NCBI GenBank assembly: GCA_019744975.1
Contig: JAIETP010000014.1
Span: forward strand, 1-64,000
Length of the DNA stretch: 64,000 bases
Direction: 5' to 3'
From: Burkholderiales bacterium
Lineage (GTDB): Bacteria; Pseudomonadota; Gammaproteobacteria; Burkholderiales; SG8-41
In this document: piece by piece, positions 1-9,092 of the stretch
Layout: the number at the start of each line of letters is the position of its first letter
How positions within the stretch are numbered: the first letter of the stretch is position 1
Notes under the pieces: model-generated
What the model was told of the DNA's origin: nothing
Seen by the model: the letters and a program-made list of their open reading frames with translations, nothing else
The model's database searches: none
Translations under genes and position numbers: made by a program

Positions 1-15
1 TCGCTTGCCGCTCAT
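1..15 (-). CDS. 5' end of a gene leaving the window
   Basis: On the minus strand an ATG at 15-13 opens the frame M-S-G-K-R and runs off the window. It is preceded by a textbook Shine-Dalgarno sequence (AGGAGG, 5 bases upstream), which is why I believe a real gene starts here. Five codons are not enough to name a product. Confidence 0.5.
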
Positions 16-45
16 AACACCTCCTGTTAGCCTCAAGTTTAAGGC

Positions 46-195
46 TCAAAGGTGTCTATCAAACCGGGGGCGATTCACACGCTTATTTTCTGGTTGATGT
101 CGAAGTACCGCTCCGTTATCACGGACGGAATAACGTTCATCTTCATATACGCACTGTTTTTCAAGACTGAAATCGTTAACATCAACAGCCTTCAT
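46..195 (-). pseudogene. Short remnant resembling an HNH/NUMOD-type endonuclease N-terminus
   Basis: This 49-codon frame is too short for the ORF track. It contains ERYSVRDNGAVLRH, which resembles the N-terminal beta-hairpin seen in phage-like HNH/homing-endonuclease proteins. Such proteins normally continue for another 100 or more residues; here the frame ends at TGA just after that segment, in sequence clearly more AT-rich than the rest of the window. I read it as a truncated remnant of an acquired gene. A genuine small protein of unknown function is the alternative. The family assignment is from memory of the motif. Confidence 0.4.
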
Positions 196-239
196 ATTGC
201 TCACTCATCTCGTTTTCTCTCATAACCAGCTATATACGA

Positions 240-265
240 CAAAAACTCCGGAAACATCCCGGAGG
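240..265 (-). terminator. Rho-independent terminator-like hairpin
   Basis: Read on the minus strand, CTCCGG and CCGGAG form a 6-bp stem around a short loop and are followed by TTTTTG. No intact minus-strand gene lies immediately upstream, so it may belong to the decayed sequence at the window edge. Confidence 0.45.
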
Positions 266-343
266 GCTGAGTAACATAGAAAAAGAATAGCCGAAATCCG
301 TTTTAACCGTAGTTATTGGCGCAAAACTCGCGGTGTTACCCCT

Positions 344-612
344 TGTGAGCCGCCGAGTAGCGCAGCGTGGCCGGGAGGCAGTCGGCGAGCACTGTGCGAG
401 CGCGCAGGAGCTCCAACGCCACAAGTCGTTCACACCCAAGCCAATATCCAGAAATAGATAAGGTGCGCGAGTTGCGCAGCCGCCCGGCCGCGCGAGCAAC
501 GCAGGGAAGTCCGAAGGACCGGCGAACCAGGGTGCCCTTTTCTTTGGTGACTTTCTTTTGGGCAAGCAAAAGAAAGTTACCAGCCGCCGGGCTGCCCCCG
601 GCGAAGTTGAGG
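344..612. repeat. Dispersed intergenic repeat, copy 1
   Basis: This stretch has no credible gene; the ORFs called over it are on both strands and low in complexity. It matches 9093-9306 block by block: the shared segments include GTGAGCCGCCGAG, CAGTCGGCGAG, GCAGCCGCCCGG, and TAGCCGCCGGGCT/CAGCCGCCGGGCT followed by CCCCCGGCGA. It also carries a CTTTTGG/CAAAAG inverted pair. The two copies share order and orientation but differ in inserts. Function is unknown; similar elements are common between genes in Burkholderiales. Confidence 0.7.
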
Positions 613-640
613 CACGAAAAACTGACTGGTGGTGACACGC

Positions 641-665
641 CCTTCGACAGGCTCAGGGCGAACGG
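641..665. repeat. Common dispersed palindrome-like repeat
   Basis: The sequence TTCGACAGGCTCAGGGCGAA, with its flanking bases, is a short repeat recognised from many proteobacterial intergenic regions; spurious ORFs through it read PFALSLSKG. Within 15-70 bases comes a second common repeat beginning TGGATTCCGG and ending GGAATGAC (about 680-732), also present at 9342-9371. Neither encodes protein. Confidence 0.6.
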
Positions 666-768
666 TTGTTTTTGACTTCCTGGATTCCGGCTTGCCCCCA
701 AGGGGACTTCCTCCGGGGCGCGCAGGAATGACGAATGTTTGATCGTGAGTTTGGGAGTTTTCAATCAA

Positions 769-801
769 CCAAAAACAAAACCCCGCCGCAGCAGGGTTTT
801 G
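769..801 (-). terminator. Terminator of the Bug receptor gene
   Basis: On the minus strand CCCTGC-TGCGGCGGGG forms a GC-rich stem flanked by ACAAAA and TTTTGTTTTTGG. It lies 23 bases beyond the stop codon of the Bug-receptor gene and fits a Rho-independent terminator. Confidence 0.7.
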
Positions 802-823
802 TCTCAGCAAATGATCAAACCGG

Positions 824-1795
824 TCAACCCGGTTTCGCCCCCGAAGCCTTAACCACCTTCGCCCATTTCTTGATCTCCGACTTGATGTAAGCCGAAAACT
901 GCTCCGGTGTGCCGTAGGTGATTTCAAAACCGACGCCTTCCAGCCGTTTCACCACTGCCGGATCCTGCAGCGATTTATGGATATCCGCATTGAGCCGCGT
1001 GATGATCGGCTTCGCCGTACCCGCCGGTGCCAGCACGCCGAACCACGAGCTCGACTCAAAACCGGGATAGGTCTCGGCGATGGTCGGGATGTCCTGCGTT
1101 GCCGGTGTGCGTTTGATGCCGGTGGTGACGATGCCGTTCAGCTTGCCCGAACGCACATGCGGCAGCGTCGATGCCATGCCGCTGATCATCACCTTGATGT
1201 GGCCGCCGACCAGGTCCGAGATCGCCTGGCCGCTGCCCTTGTATGGCACGTGCAGCATGTCGATGCCGGCCATGTCATTCAGCAGTTCACCGGTCAGGTG
1301 GCCGACGCTGGCCACGCCGGCCGTGGCGAAGGACACTTTTTTCGGATTGGCCTTGGTATAGGCGATAAATTCCTTGAAATTCTTCGCCGGCAGCGAGGGA
1401 TGCGTGACAAAAATATTGGAAGCACCCGCCACCTGGGTGATCGACGCAAAATCCTTCACCGGGTCGTAGGGCATCTTGTCGTACAGGCTGGGGCCGATGC
1501 CGAGATTGGCGATATAGCCGAGTACGATGCTGTAACCGTCAGGCGGTGCCTTGGCGACGATGGTCATGCCGATGTCGCCGTTGGCGCCGGGACGGTTGTC
1601 GACCACCACCTGCTGCCCCAGCAGTTCGGACAGTTTGCTGCCCATGGCGCGTGCCAGCGTGTCGGTGCTGCCGCCCGGAGCGTAAGGCACAACAAAACGC
1701 ACGGGGCGTGACGGATAGTTCTGCGCCATTGCCGTTGTGGTCGCGGCCAGCAAAGCCGCACCGAGGATGATGCACTGCCTCATACGCGCGCTCAT
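824..1795 (-). CDS. Bug/TctC-family tripartite tricarboxylate transporter substrate-binding protein
   Basis: A 323-residue periplasmic solute receptor of the Bug (TctC) family. The N-terminus has a signal peptide ending near TAMAQ, followed by the family-typical NYPSRPVRFVVPYAPGG, whose PGGxxD loop contacts the ligand carboxylate. Length is standard. Such proteins feed TctAB membrane components, which are not nearby; orphan Bug genes are the rule in Burkholderiales, and the ligand cannot be inferred. The start overlaps the stop of the upstream small gene (ATGA), implying translational coupling. A terminator follows at 769-801. Confidence 0.9.
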   Translation of the reverse strand: MSARMRQCIILGAALLAATTTAMAQNYPSRPVRFVVPYAPGGSTDTLARAMGSKLSELLGQQVVVDNRPGANGDIGMTIVAKAPPDGYSIVLGYIANLGIGPSLYDKMPYDPVKDFASITQVAGASNIFVTHPSLPAKNFKEFIAYTKANPKKVSFATAGVASVGHLTGELLNDMAGIDMLHVPYKGSGQAISDLVGGHIKVMISGMASTLPHVRSGKLNGIVTTGIKRTPATQDIPTIAETYPGFESSSWFGVLAPAGTAKPIITRLNADIHKSLQDPAVVKRLEGVGFEITYGTPEQFSAYIKSEIKKWAKVVKASGAKPG

Positions 1796-1998
1796 CGCTG
1801 CAGCCCCGAGGGATCGTTGCGCCAGCGTTCCCAGGCACTGCGCTGATCTTCGCGGATCGACTCGTCTTCGAGCAAGCGGCGCACCAGCGCCGTCACGTCG
1901 GACTCGTAGATGCCTTCACGTTTTTTGTAATCCCAGGTTTTCCCCTGGGGAAAAACGGGCGAAGGCACGGGGGACTGCGGATCTTTGTGATCACTCAT
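1792..1998 (-). CDS. Small hypothetical protein, DUF3460-like
   Basis: A 68-residue soluble protein. The central YESDVTALVRRLLED and C-terminal REDQRSAWERW with an invariant-looking Trp resemble the small betaproteobacterial DUF3460 family (YESDVTxF...), recognised from memory. No function is known for that family. It overlaps the following Bug receptor gene by four bases (ATGA), so the two are probably one transcript. The charged, helix-rich sequence has no signal peptide or membrane segment. Confidence 0.65.
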   Translation of the reverse strand: MSDHKDPQSPVPSPVFPQGKTWDYKKREGIYESDVTALVRRLLEDESIREDQRSAWERWRNDPSGLQR

Positions 1999-2036
1999 GA
2001 TGAATACCGGACGATGTTGAAAAGACAGCTTGGAAC

Positions 2037-2438
2037 TTACTGCGCCGCGGGGTCCGGCGTCAATTCGGGGTTACTGGCATAACAGGAACAGGTTTGCGAA
2101 ATATTGCCGGCGGGCAGGCGTTCAGCGCGCGGCGCAGCGGGCCGGAACCATTCGCCGATCGCATCGGCAAGCTCGATCATCACCAGCCCCGCAACCAGCA
2201 CGGCTGAGGCCCCCGAGGAAAATCGTACCTGGCCACCCGTTGCATTCAGCGGAGGCGGCGTGCCGAAGGAAGCACCGACGCGTGTATTGCCGAATTGTTT
2301 GCCGGCCTGCAGGCTGCTGCTGGTGGTGCTTGCCGTGCCGCCTGGACCCGTGGTCTGGTTGCCGTGCAAGGTGACCGCGCAACCGGGCAGCAGCCCCAGC
2401 GCAACAATCACCGTCAGTGCATTCAGCAAACGTTTCAT
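2037..2438 (-). CDS. Putative lipoprotein of unknown function
   Basis: I start at the internal Met (MKRLLNALTV) because it gives a standard lipoprotein signal peptide with lipobox LLPGC, Cys at about residue 20; the ORF-track start adds seven residues. The mature protein, roughly 110 residues, is rich in Gly, Thr and Ser, has a hydrophobic stretch (ASAVLVAGLVMIELADAI), then a short C-terminal tail containing CSC. I recognise no family. It lies 50 bases downstream of the DUF4340 gene and could be the last gene of that operon. Confidence 0.65.
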   Translation of the reverse strand: MKRLLNALTVIVALGLLPGCAVTLHGNQTTGPGGTASTTSSSLQAGKQFGNTRVGASFGTPPPLNATGGQVRFSSGASAVLVAGLVMIELADAIGEWFRPAAPRAERLPAGNISQTCSCYASNPELTPDPAAQ

Positions 2439-2478
2439 GCGCCCAGTATAGCGCTGCAAAGCCTTATATAAAAATCAA

Positions 2479-2493
2479 TAAAATCAATTACTT
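2479..2493 (-). repeat. AT-rich 15-mer motif, variant copy
   Basis: Minus-strand AAGTAATTGATTTTA differs at one position from AAGTATTTGATTTTA, the form repeated exactly at 13070, 31757 and 51394. This copy spans the stop codon of the DUF4340 gene and is followed by TTGATTTTTATATAAG. Confidence 0.55.
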
Positions 2494-3645
2494 ATGGTTG
2501 TGCTGCGCAGGCGCTGCAGTAGCCACCATCTGCTCGCGTTTGAGCAGCAGCGGCGCCACCTGTTTGCCCGGTACCACATAGGCCCACTGCGAACGCGCCT
2601 GTTCCAGCATCACCCGCGCTTCAAGCCGCTGCCGGTTCTCGGCAAATTCCTTGTCGAGCTTCGCCGCGTCTTCGGCTTTTTCCTTCGGCTCCGGCTTGCG
2701 TGTTTTCGGCGGCGTGCCGGCGACACTGAAGCGCAGCACATAATCACCATCGGTGTGCGGCGCAAGTTTCACCGTGTACGTCAGATCGTCGAAGGTTTGC
2801 GCCGTGAATGTGACGGCTTTGTCGGTGCCGGTTTTGTCATCGAGGATTACGTCGGTAAACGCCAGCCCGGACCAGGCATTGTTCACGGTCACCGCGGCAC
2901 TGGGGTGGAGTTGGCCGCCGCCCGTGGCAAATTTCCACTGGCCCCATTCCTCGTCACGGGTGATTTTCCACGACGATGCAGCCGCATTGACGCCACCATC
3001 AGCGGCGAGTTGCAGCGTCTTGATGCGATCGATCTTGAAAAAGTCCTTGGCCAGCCAGGCGCCGGGACGCGCCACCGCTTTTTCCAGCGGATCGGACACC
3101 ACGAACACGTTGTCGCCCTTGCCCGCCACCAGAATATGCCGGCCGGCCGGCACACCGTCCTTGGCATTGGGCAGCGGATTCATCGGGTCCTTTTTCAGCG
3201 ACACCTTGCCGAGCACCATGCTGACCAGCACCTTGCCCGCGGCATCGCTCAGTTCGACCAGCGTGCCGGTGCCTTCCTTCGTATCCTTGCCCGGCGCCAG
3301 CAGGTTGAGGCGCCCATGCAGGCTCGCACCAACTGCTTCGGACTGCACCACTTTGACATCGAGCAGCTTCAGGATCAGCCCGCTGATCTCGGCGAAGTCC
3401 GCCGGGTAACCGCCGCGCTGCTCAACGCGCCAGACCTTGTCCTTCACCGCCAGCGTCACTTCCCCCGTCGCATCCTGCAGGCGCAGTTTGGCGACGTCGC
3501 TGACTTTCATCTGCGGCAGCAACTGGGCGCCAATTTTGGCACCACTGTCGCGGTAGGCGGTGATGTCCTGCCAGAACAGCGCAAAACCCGCGCCGCACAT
3601 GATGACGACGGCCAGCATCAGCCAGAGGAACTGTTTGCGGTTCAT
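2488..3645 (-). CDS. DUF4340-domain membrane-anchored protein
   Basis: A 385-residue protein beginning [17 protein letters not shown] chose this Met (residue 41 of the ORF) because its ATG overlaps the stop of the preceding gldG-like gene as ATGA and it yields an N-terminal membrane anchor. The body resembles the DUF4340 family, a beta-rich domain repeatedly found next to GldG-type ABC genes, with a Lys/Glu/Pro-rich linker near residue 315. Its role is unknown; by position it is probably an extracytoplasmic accessory of the ABC system at 3642-7078. Confidence 0.75.
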   Translation of the reverse strand: MNRKQFLWLMLAVVIMCGAGFALFWQDITAYRDSGAKIGAQLLPQMKVSDVAKLRLQDATGEVTLAVKDKVWRVEQRGGYPADFAEISGLILKLLDVKVVQSEAVGASLHGRLNLLAPGKDTKEGTGTLVELSDAAGKVLVSMVLGKVSLKKDPMNPLPNAKDGVPAGRHILVAGKGDNVFVVSDPLEKAVARPGAWLAKDFFKIDRIKTLQLAADGGVNAAASSWKITRDEEWGQWKFATGGGQLHPSAAVTVNNAWSGLAFTDVILDDKTGTDKAVTFTAQTFDDLTYTVKLAPHTDGDYVLRFSVAGTPPKTRKPEPKEKAEDAAKLDKEFAENRQRLEARVMLEQARSQWAYVVPGKQVAPLLLKREQMVATAAPAQHNHK

Positions 3646-5561
3646 GATGCGCGCGCCCCGCTTTGAATTCTCAGGTTGGCCTGGCGGCGCTTGATGATCG
3701 CCAGCGTGATGCCGAGCAACATCACCAGCAGCGGCACCAGGCCGATGTTGATGACCTTGGTCCACAGTTGCAGCGACTCGGTCTCCTCACGCAGGGTTTT
3801 GCGCACATCCTTCAGTTCCTTGCGCGTTTCCACCGATTTTTTGCGGAAGTTCTCCATCTCCGCCTGCTGTTCCGGCGTCAGGATCGCGCCACCGGTGGTG
3901 CTGCCGGAGGCACGCCCTTTCTGCAGCGCCTGCAGTTTTTCGGTGGTCTGGTTCAGCGTGTCTTCCAGCGCCTTGATCTTGCCGAGATAGGCTTCCTGCG
4001 CGCGGGCTTCCATCTGCTTGATCACGGTCAGCGGCCGGCTGAAGGCGGCACGGCTCCGGAGGTTGATCAGTGCACTGTCGCCGGCCATCTGTTCAACGAG
4101 GCCCTGCGCAAACGCCAAGTTGCCGTTGCGGGGCACGGCGACACGCTGGCCGAAGATTTCCTGGATGTCGACCGCGGCACCATCGGTCAGCATGTCGACG
4201 TCGCCGACGATGACCACGGTGTTTTCCGCAGCGGCTTCACGCAGATGTGATTTGCGGTCGGCCTCGAACTGCGCCGGATCCACCGGTTTGCCACGCGCAA
4301 AGGGATCGGCAGGTTTGCCGTTGGGGAACGCAGTCTTGAATTTACCGGTCAGGCGGAATGCCAGCGGCTCTTCCTTGCCCGAGGGCTGAAAACCGCGCGT
4401 CGACGGCTCGCCCGACAGCGTGGCAATGATCAGATCGGCCAGCATCGAGTTTTTCGAGGTATGCACCAGCGTGGTCTGTTTCAGGCCTTCCGGCAGCTTC
4501 AGCGTGAAACTGGCGCTGAACGGCATCAGCAAGGTGCCGACCTGGCTGGTCACCACGTCATCCAGGTTCAGCGCTTCGGTATTCAGCGACAGCAGCGTCG
4601 GCAGCAGGCGCGGGCCTTCGCCGCTGGCGAAGGTCAGGTCGGCGACGACCTTGCCGTTGCTCGGCTCCACGCCCCAGGCTTTGAACAGGTTGTACAGCGA
4701 GGACTGCCCGGCGGCGCTGCCGCCGAAGGGATTCTGCAGATCCGGTTGCTGGTCAAAATAGGCGTAGGTGTCGACGAAGGTGATCAGCTTGCCACCGCGC
4801 AGCACGAACTGGTCCAGCGCGTATTCCGTGGTTTCGAGAATGTCGCGTGGATGGATGACCAGCAGCACCTTGATGTCATCGGCGATTTTGGTCGCGTCCA
4901 ATTTGACTTCGCGCACGTCAAAAATGCGCTTCAGTTCGGAGGCCAGCACCCAGGGCTCGGTGGGCTGCTGCTTTTTCACCGGATCCAGCGAGCGGCCGAG
5001 CACCGGCAGGTTGCTCATGATGCCGATCACCGGCTTTTTCGCCTGGGCGACCTGCGAGATCGAACGCGTGATGTCGTATTCGAGCAGGCGTTCGCGATCC
5101 GGCGTCAGCACCGGAATCGAGGACTTCTGATCGAGGAAGGACACCGCGAGGCCGAGATAGAATTTCTCGCCGGTGTTGGTCATCTGGCCTTCGACGTTGT
5201 CCAGCGCCGCAGAATCCTCGGCGTCGGAATCCGGTTCAGGATTGAATTTCTCGATGATCACCTTGCCGTTGGACGCGGACTTGTATTCATTGAGCAGATC
5301 CTCGACACGGCCGGCGAAGGTTTTCAGCCCCGGCGGCACCGCGGCGCTGCCTTGGGTGTAATAGAGGCGGATTTTCACCGGCGCCTCGAGCCGCGACAGG
5401 ATCGAACGGGTGCCGTCGGACAGCGTGTAGACGCGACCTTCAGTCAGGTCAACGCGCGCGTTGAATGCGCTGAAAATGAAATTCGTGGCGATCAGGATCA
5501 GCGCCAGCGCGAGGATGCCGCCGGCCGAATACATCAATGTTTCAAGATTCTTGTTTTTCAT
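3642..5561 (-). CDS. GldG-like auxiliary component of an ABC transporter
   Basis: A 639-residue protein with N-terminal (about 12-32) and C-terminal (about 605-625) membrane segments bracketing a large periplasmic domain. [19 protein letters not shown] after the first helix is characteristic of the GldG/DUF4350-like family; a coiled-coil-like region (about 515-600) precedes the last helix. In Bacteroidetes, GldG with GldA and GldF supports gliding, but homologous sets occur in non-gliding proteobacteria with unknown cargo. It lies 6 bases after the permease gene and overlaps the DUF4340 gene. Confidence 0.85.
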   Translation of the reverse strand: MKNKNLETLMYSAGGILALALILIATNFIFSAFNARVDLTEGRVYTLSDGTRSILSRLEAPVKIRLYYTQGSAAVPPGLKTFAGRVEDLLNEYKSASNGKVIIEKFNPEPDSDAEDSAALDNVEGQMTNTGEKFYLGLAVSFLDQKSSIPVLTPDRERLLEYDITRSISQVAQAKKPVIGIMSNLPVLGRSLDPVKKQQPTEPWVLASELKRIFDVREVKLDATKIADDIKVLLVIHPRDILETTEYALDQFVLRGGKLITFVDTYAYFDQQPDLQNPFGGSAAGQSSLYNLFKAWGVEPSNGKVVADLTFASGEGPRLLPTLLSLNTEALNLDDVVTSQVGTLLMPFSASFTLKLPEGLKQTTLVHTSKNSMLADLIIATLSGEPSTRGFQPSGKEEPLAFRLTGKFKTAFPNGKPADPFARGKPVDPAQFEADRKSHLREAAAENTVVIVGDVDMLTDGAAVDIQEIFGQRVAVPRNGNLAFAQGLVEQMAGDSALINLRSRAAFSRPLTVIKQMEARAQEAYLGKIKALEDTLNQTTEKLQALQKGRASGSTTGGAILTPEQQAEMENFRKKSVETRKELKDVRKTLREETESLQLWTKVINIGLVPLLVMLLGITLAIIKRRQANLRIQSGARAS

Positions 5562-5567
5562 GTTTTG

Positions 5568-6311
5568 TCACCCCGCGCGCTGGTTGCGGATGATCACGCC
5601 GGTGGTGAACAGCATGAAGCCGATCACCGAGGCGAAAAACACCACGTCACGCGTGTCGAGTACACCGCGCTGGAAACCTTCGAAATGCGTCATCACCGAG
5701 AACGCGGCGACGATATCCACCACCACCGGACTGGCAAAACGCGTCAGCAGGTCGGTCACCGGCGTGTAACCGGCGAGGATCAGGAACAGGCAGATCATCA
5801 CCGACAGGATGAAGCTGATCACCTGGTTGCGCGTCAGCGCGGAGGTCATGCATGTCACCGCGAGGTAGGCACCGGCCAGCATCAGGCTGCCGACATAACC
5901 GGCGAAAATCACGCCGTTGTCGGGGTCGCCGAAATAGTTGACGGTGATCGCCACCGGGAAGGTCAGCGCCAGCGCCAGCGCGAGGAACAGCCAGGAGGCG
6001 AGGAACTTGCCGACAATGGCCTGCCAGCTGGTGATGGGCATGGTCAGCAGCAGTTCCATCGTGCCGAGCCGTCGCTCTTCCGACCACAGCCGCATGCCGA
6101 CCGCCGGCACCAGGAACAGGTACAGCCAGGGGTGCCAGGTAAAGAACGACACCAGCGAGGCTTCGCCGCGCTCGAAGAAATTGCCGATGGTAAAGGTGAA
6201 AAAACCCGTCAACAGCAGGAATATGACCAGGAACACGTAGGCGATCGGCGAGGTGAAATAACCCGACAGCTCGCGTTTCATGATGGTGCGGATATTGGCA
6301 AAAGCGTTCAT
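5568..6311 (-). CDS. ABC-2 type permease (GldF-like)
   Basis: A 247-residue integral membrane protein with about six hydrophobic helices. [20 protein letters not shown] near the N-terminus and [20 protein letters not shown] are hallmarks of GldF/NosY-type ABC-2 permeases. Its ATG overlaps the stop of the ATPase gene upstream, so the two are translationally coupled. With the GldA-like ATPase and GldG-like protein it should form one transporter; the substrate cannot be read from sequence. Confidence 0.88.
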   Translation of the reverse strand: MNAFANIRTIMKRELSGYFTSPIAYVFLVIFLLLTGFFTFTIGNFFERGEASLVSFFTWHPWLYLFLVPAVGMRLWSEERRLGTMELLLTMPITSWQAIVGKFLASWLFLALALALTFPVAITVNYFGDPDNGVIFAGYVGSLMLAGAYLAVTCMTSALTRNQVISFILSVMICLFLILAGYTPVTDLLTRFASPVVVDIVAAFSVMTHFEGFQRGVLDTRDVVFFASVIGFMLFTTGVIIRNQRAG

Positions 6312-7078
6312 GCGTGCACCCCGTGTTTGACGGTGTCCGGCAGCGTGATCGCGCGGAATACCTCGTCCAGTTTGCCTTCCGGCGACCGCGCCTTCAGTTC
6401 CGCCGGCGTGCCGCTGGCGACAATGCGGCCGCGGTCGATGATGATCACTCGGGTGCAGGCCGCCTCGACTTCCTCGAGGATATGGGTCGAAAAAATCACC
6501 ACCTTGTTTTCACCGAGGCGCTTGATCAGGCCGCGCACTTCGTGTTTCTGGTTGGGGTCGAGCCCGTCGGTCGGTTCGTCGAGGATCAGCACATCCGGGT
6601 CATGAATCAGCGACTGCGCGAGGCAAGTCCGATGCTTGTATCCCTTCGACAGCGTGTCGATCGACTGGTAGAGCACGTTTTCGAGGAAGCAGAGTTCGAC
6701 CGCGCGGTGCACCGCGCGTTTGCGCGCGTCCCCCTGCAGGCCGCGCAGCTCGGCGCAGAAATTGAGAAAACCGTTGACCGTCATGTCGGCGTAACCGGGC
6801 GCATTCTCCGGCAGGTAACCGATCAGGCGTTTGGCGGCGATCGGATTTTCAACCATGTCGTGGCCGCCGACGGTGATCCTGCCCGAAGTCGGCGGATAGT
6901 AGCCGGTGATCATGCGCATGGTGGTTGATTTGCCTGCACCATTGGGGCCGAGGAACCCCAGCACTTCGCCGCGCTCGACGCTGAACGACACATCATTCAC
7001 CGCGAGTTTCGGGCCGAAGGCCTTGACCAGATGTTCGACACTAATCAATTTCTCTCTCCGTTCATGCACGTCCGTCAC
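6308..7078 (-). CDS. ABC transporter ATP-binding protein (GldA-like)
   Basis: A 256-residue ATPase. Walker A is [12 protein letters not shown] (about 42-53), the signature is the variant LSKGYKHR, Walker B is [13 protein letters not shown], and the H-loop is STHILEE. The LSKGY signature is common in GldA/NatA-like exporters. It is the first gene of the operon, with a roughly 175-base untranslated region between it and the tRNA gene that should hold the promoter, though I see no convincing consensus. Confidence 0.9.
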   Translation of the reverse strand: MTDVHERREKLISVEHLVKAFGPKLAVNDVSFSVERGEVLGFLGPNGAGKSTTMRMITGYYPPTSGRITVGGHDMVENPIAAKRLIGYLPENAPGYADMTVNGFLNFCAELRGLQGDARKRAVHRAVELCFLENVLYQSIDTLSKGYKHRTCLAQSLIHDPDVLILDEPTDGLDPNQKHEVRGLIKRLGENKVVIFSTHILEEVEAACTRVIIIDRGRIVASGTPAELKARSPEGKLDEVFRAITLPDTVKHGVHA

Positions 7079-7254
7079 CTGCGGCCGCGCGTTTTTGTGG
7101 CGTGTTAGATAGGGCGGCTGCAGAAAAATTCAATACCGCCGCGTCACAACAAGACACTCATCGCCCGCTGCCGGGCGATTAACATAACCCATTGATTATA
7201 TTGGATTATTTGACATTACCGCCAATTCCTGCAGTCCCTCTGCGCCGGCGGCGG

Positions 7255-7330
7255 TGGTGCCGACAGTCTGAATCGAACAGACGACCTACCGCTTACAAGG
7301 CGGTTGCTCTACCAACTGAGCTATGCCGGC
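7255..7330 (-). tRNA. tRNA-Thr (anticodon TGT)
   Basis: The minus strand folds as a 76-base tRNA: acceptor GCCGGCA pairs with TGTCGGC (one G-T), the D-arm region is TAGCTCAGTTGGTAGAGC, the anticodon stem ACCGC/GCGGT encloses CTTGTAA so the anticodon is TGT, and the T-arm is GTCTGTTCGATTCAGAC. The discriminator is A and the CCA end is encoded. It reads ACA codons. Confidence 0.95.
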
Positions 7331-7415
7331 GCGAGGCGGGATTATAACGCCTAGCCGCAAGGTGAGGCCCCTATAATTGCGCGGATTCCACTCTGCACCG
7401 GCTTCCGCAAAAGAC

Positions 7416-8300
7416 ATGAACAAAACACCTGTGGGCATCATCGGCACCGGCCTGATGGGCACGGCTTGCGCGCGGCGCTTGCTCGCAGCCGGTCACAGCG
7501 TGGCCGGTTATGACGTTGATGCGGCAAAAGCATCTGCGTTTGCCGCACTGGGCGGCCACAACTCGCCTTCCATCGCCACCCTCGCCCGCGACTGCCATAC
7601 CGTGGTGCTCGCCGTATTCAACACCGATCAGGTCGAAGCCGCCTGCGACGCCCTGCTCGCCGCACGGCCCGCGGGTCTGCCGCCACTGACGGCGATCTGC
7701 GTTAGCACCTGCGACCCGGATCGCATCGCAGCCCTCGCGCAGCGCCTGCCGGTTGATCGCCTGCATTTTGTCGAAATGCCGGTGTCCGGCACCAGCGACC
7801 AGACGGCACGCGGCGAAGCGCTGGGCCTGGTCGGTGGTGATCCGGCTGCCGCCGATGCAGTGAAGGATGTACTCGATGCCATCTGCCCGCGCCGCCACCA
7901 CCTCGGCGCCGCCGGCAACGGCGGTCGCGCAAAGCTGGCGATCAATCTGATCCTCGGCATCAACCGCGCCGCCCTCGCCGAAGGCCTGGTGTTCGCCGAA
8001 CGCATGGGACTGCCTCTCGACGCCTTTCTCGGAGTCGCCCGGGATTCCGCCGCCTATTCGCAGATCATGGATATCAAGGGCAAAAAAATGATCGACGGCG
8101 ATTTCACGCCTCACGGCAAGATTGCGCAGACCCTGAAGGATTTTTCATTGATGCTGGAACTGGCGCAGCGCCTGCAGCAGCAGTTGCCGCTGGCGACGAC
8201 CTATACCGGCATCGTCGAAGGTTGTATGGCACAGGGCGAGGCTGAATTCGATAACGCCGCAGTTATCAACGAAATCCGGAGGCGTTCTAGAGCGAGCTAA
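7416..8300 (+). CDS. NAD(P)-dependent oxidoreductase, 3-hydroxyisobutyrate dehydrogenase family
   Basis: A 294-residue beta-hydroxyacid dehydrogenase. MNKTPVGIIGTGLMGTACAR opens with the Rossmann GxGxxG motif, EMPVSGTSDQTARGE is the substrate-binding loop, and GRAKLAINLILG carries the catalytic Lys region (usually GxxxKxxxN). I start at the Met directly before the Rossmann strand rather than the ORF-track Met 39 bases upstream. Related enzymes reduce tartronate semialdehyde, methylmalonate semialdehyde or succinic semialdehyde; the exact substrate is undetermined. It stands alone, with a foreign-looking gene downstream. Confidence 0.85.
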   Translation: MNKTPVGIIGTGLMGTACARRLLAAGHSVAGYDVDAAKASAFAALGGHNSPSIATLARDCHTVVLAVFNTDQVEAACDALLAARPAGLPPLTAICVSTCDPDRIAALAQRLPVDRLHFVEMPVSGTSDQTARGEALGLVGGDPAAADAVKDVLDAICPRRHHLGAAGNGGRAKLAINLILGINRAALAEGLVFAERMGLPLDAFLGVARDSAAYSQIMDIKGKKMIDGDFTPHGKIAQTLKDFSLMLELAQRLQQQLPLATTYTGIVEGCMAQGEAEFDNAAVINEIRRRSRAS

Positions 8301-8368
8301 TGATGCCCGGCAGACCCTTAAAAGATACTTGGCCGGCACAAATCAACCAACAGAGTTAGTTCAGTTTC

Positions 8369-9046
8369 ATGAACACAACTACGCTCACGATAGAGTCGTT
8401 CTCGGAGAAAATTCCCGTAAACTTACTCGCGAAATCTGGGAAGGTTTTTTACTCCGGTCGCAACGCGTTCTCAGCTCCATCCACTTTATATGTACTCGGC
8501 GTCAATCCGGGCGGCGATCCCGCCGACCATGAAGCAAATACTATAGAGAGCCACACCCAGACAGTTCTGCACGCTAAAGCCGCAGACTGGAGCGCATACC
8601 GCGACGAGTCATGGGAAAAGGCGCCCCCAGGCACTTACGGGATGGCTCCTCGCGTTTTGCATTTGTTCACCGAACTTGGTGTCAGTCCAGGGAACGTCCC
8701 TTGTAGCAATTTAGTGTTCGTGCGCTCACGTCGTGAGGGCGACCTTAAAGACAACATGTCATCACTCGCCGATCAATGTTGGTCATTCCACGCACATGCA
8801 ATCGAACGGTTGCATCCAAGAGTCATTCTCTGCTTTGGAAAAACCGCGGGCAATTATGTGCGAAAGAAAGTTTATGCCAACAAGATGATTGGTGAGTTTG
8901 TTGAGAACAACAATAGACGTTGGCGCAGTCAGGTGTTTTCTAATACCCAAGGCTTGAAGGTACTCGTCGCAACTCACCCAAGCATTGCGGACTGGACTGC
9001 ACCATGCACGGACCCCACCCAGTTGGTAAGAGAATCACTTCGATGA
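8369..9046 (+). CDS. Uracil-DNA glycosylase-superfamily-like protein, probably acquired
   Basis: A 225-residue soluble protein. TLYVLGVNPGGDP (about 39-51) resembles the GxNPG catalytic-loop motif of the UDG superfamily, PRVILCFGKTA (about 150-160) resembles the buried strand before its DNA-binding loop, and VATHPSIADW (about 200-209) resembles the HPS motif. It could excise uracil or another lesion, or be a catalytically altered member; the motifs support the fold more than the activity. Base composition is visibly more AT-rich than neighbours, and a dispersed repeat begins 46 bases downstream, consistent with horizontal transfer. Confidence 0.55.
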   Translation: MNTTTLTIESFSEKIPVNLLAKSGKVFYSGRNAFSAPSTLYVLGVNPGGDPADHEANTIESHTQTVLHAKAADWSAYRDESWEKAPPGTYGMAPRVLHLFTELGVSPGNVPCSNLVFVRSRREGDLKDNMSSLADQCWSFHAHAIERLHPRVILCFGKTAGNYVRKKVYANKMIGEFVENNNRRWRSQVFSNTQGLKVLVATHPSIADWTAPCTDPTQLVRESLR

Positions 9047-9092
9047 CGCAAAATTCCGAACTGGAAACAAGGACAGACTAACCACTCCCCCC

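Noticed and set aside
230-764. ORFs at 230-565, 336-764 and 367-675
   Set aside because: They run through dispersed repeats on both strands (PFALSLSKG-type translations) and have no ribosome sites or protein-like composition.
4461-6605. 714-residue plus-strand ORF
   Set aside because: Rich in His, Arg and Gln, antisense to the gldG-like, permease and ATPase genes; a classic GC-rich shadow ORF.
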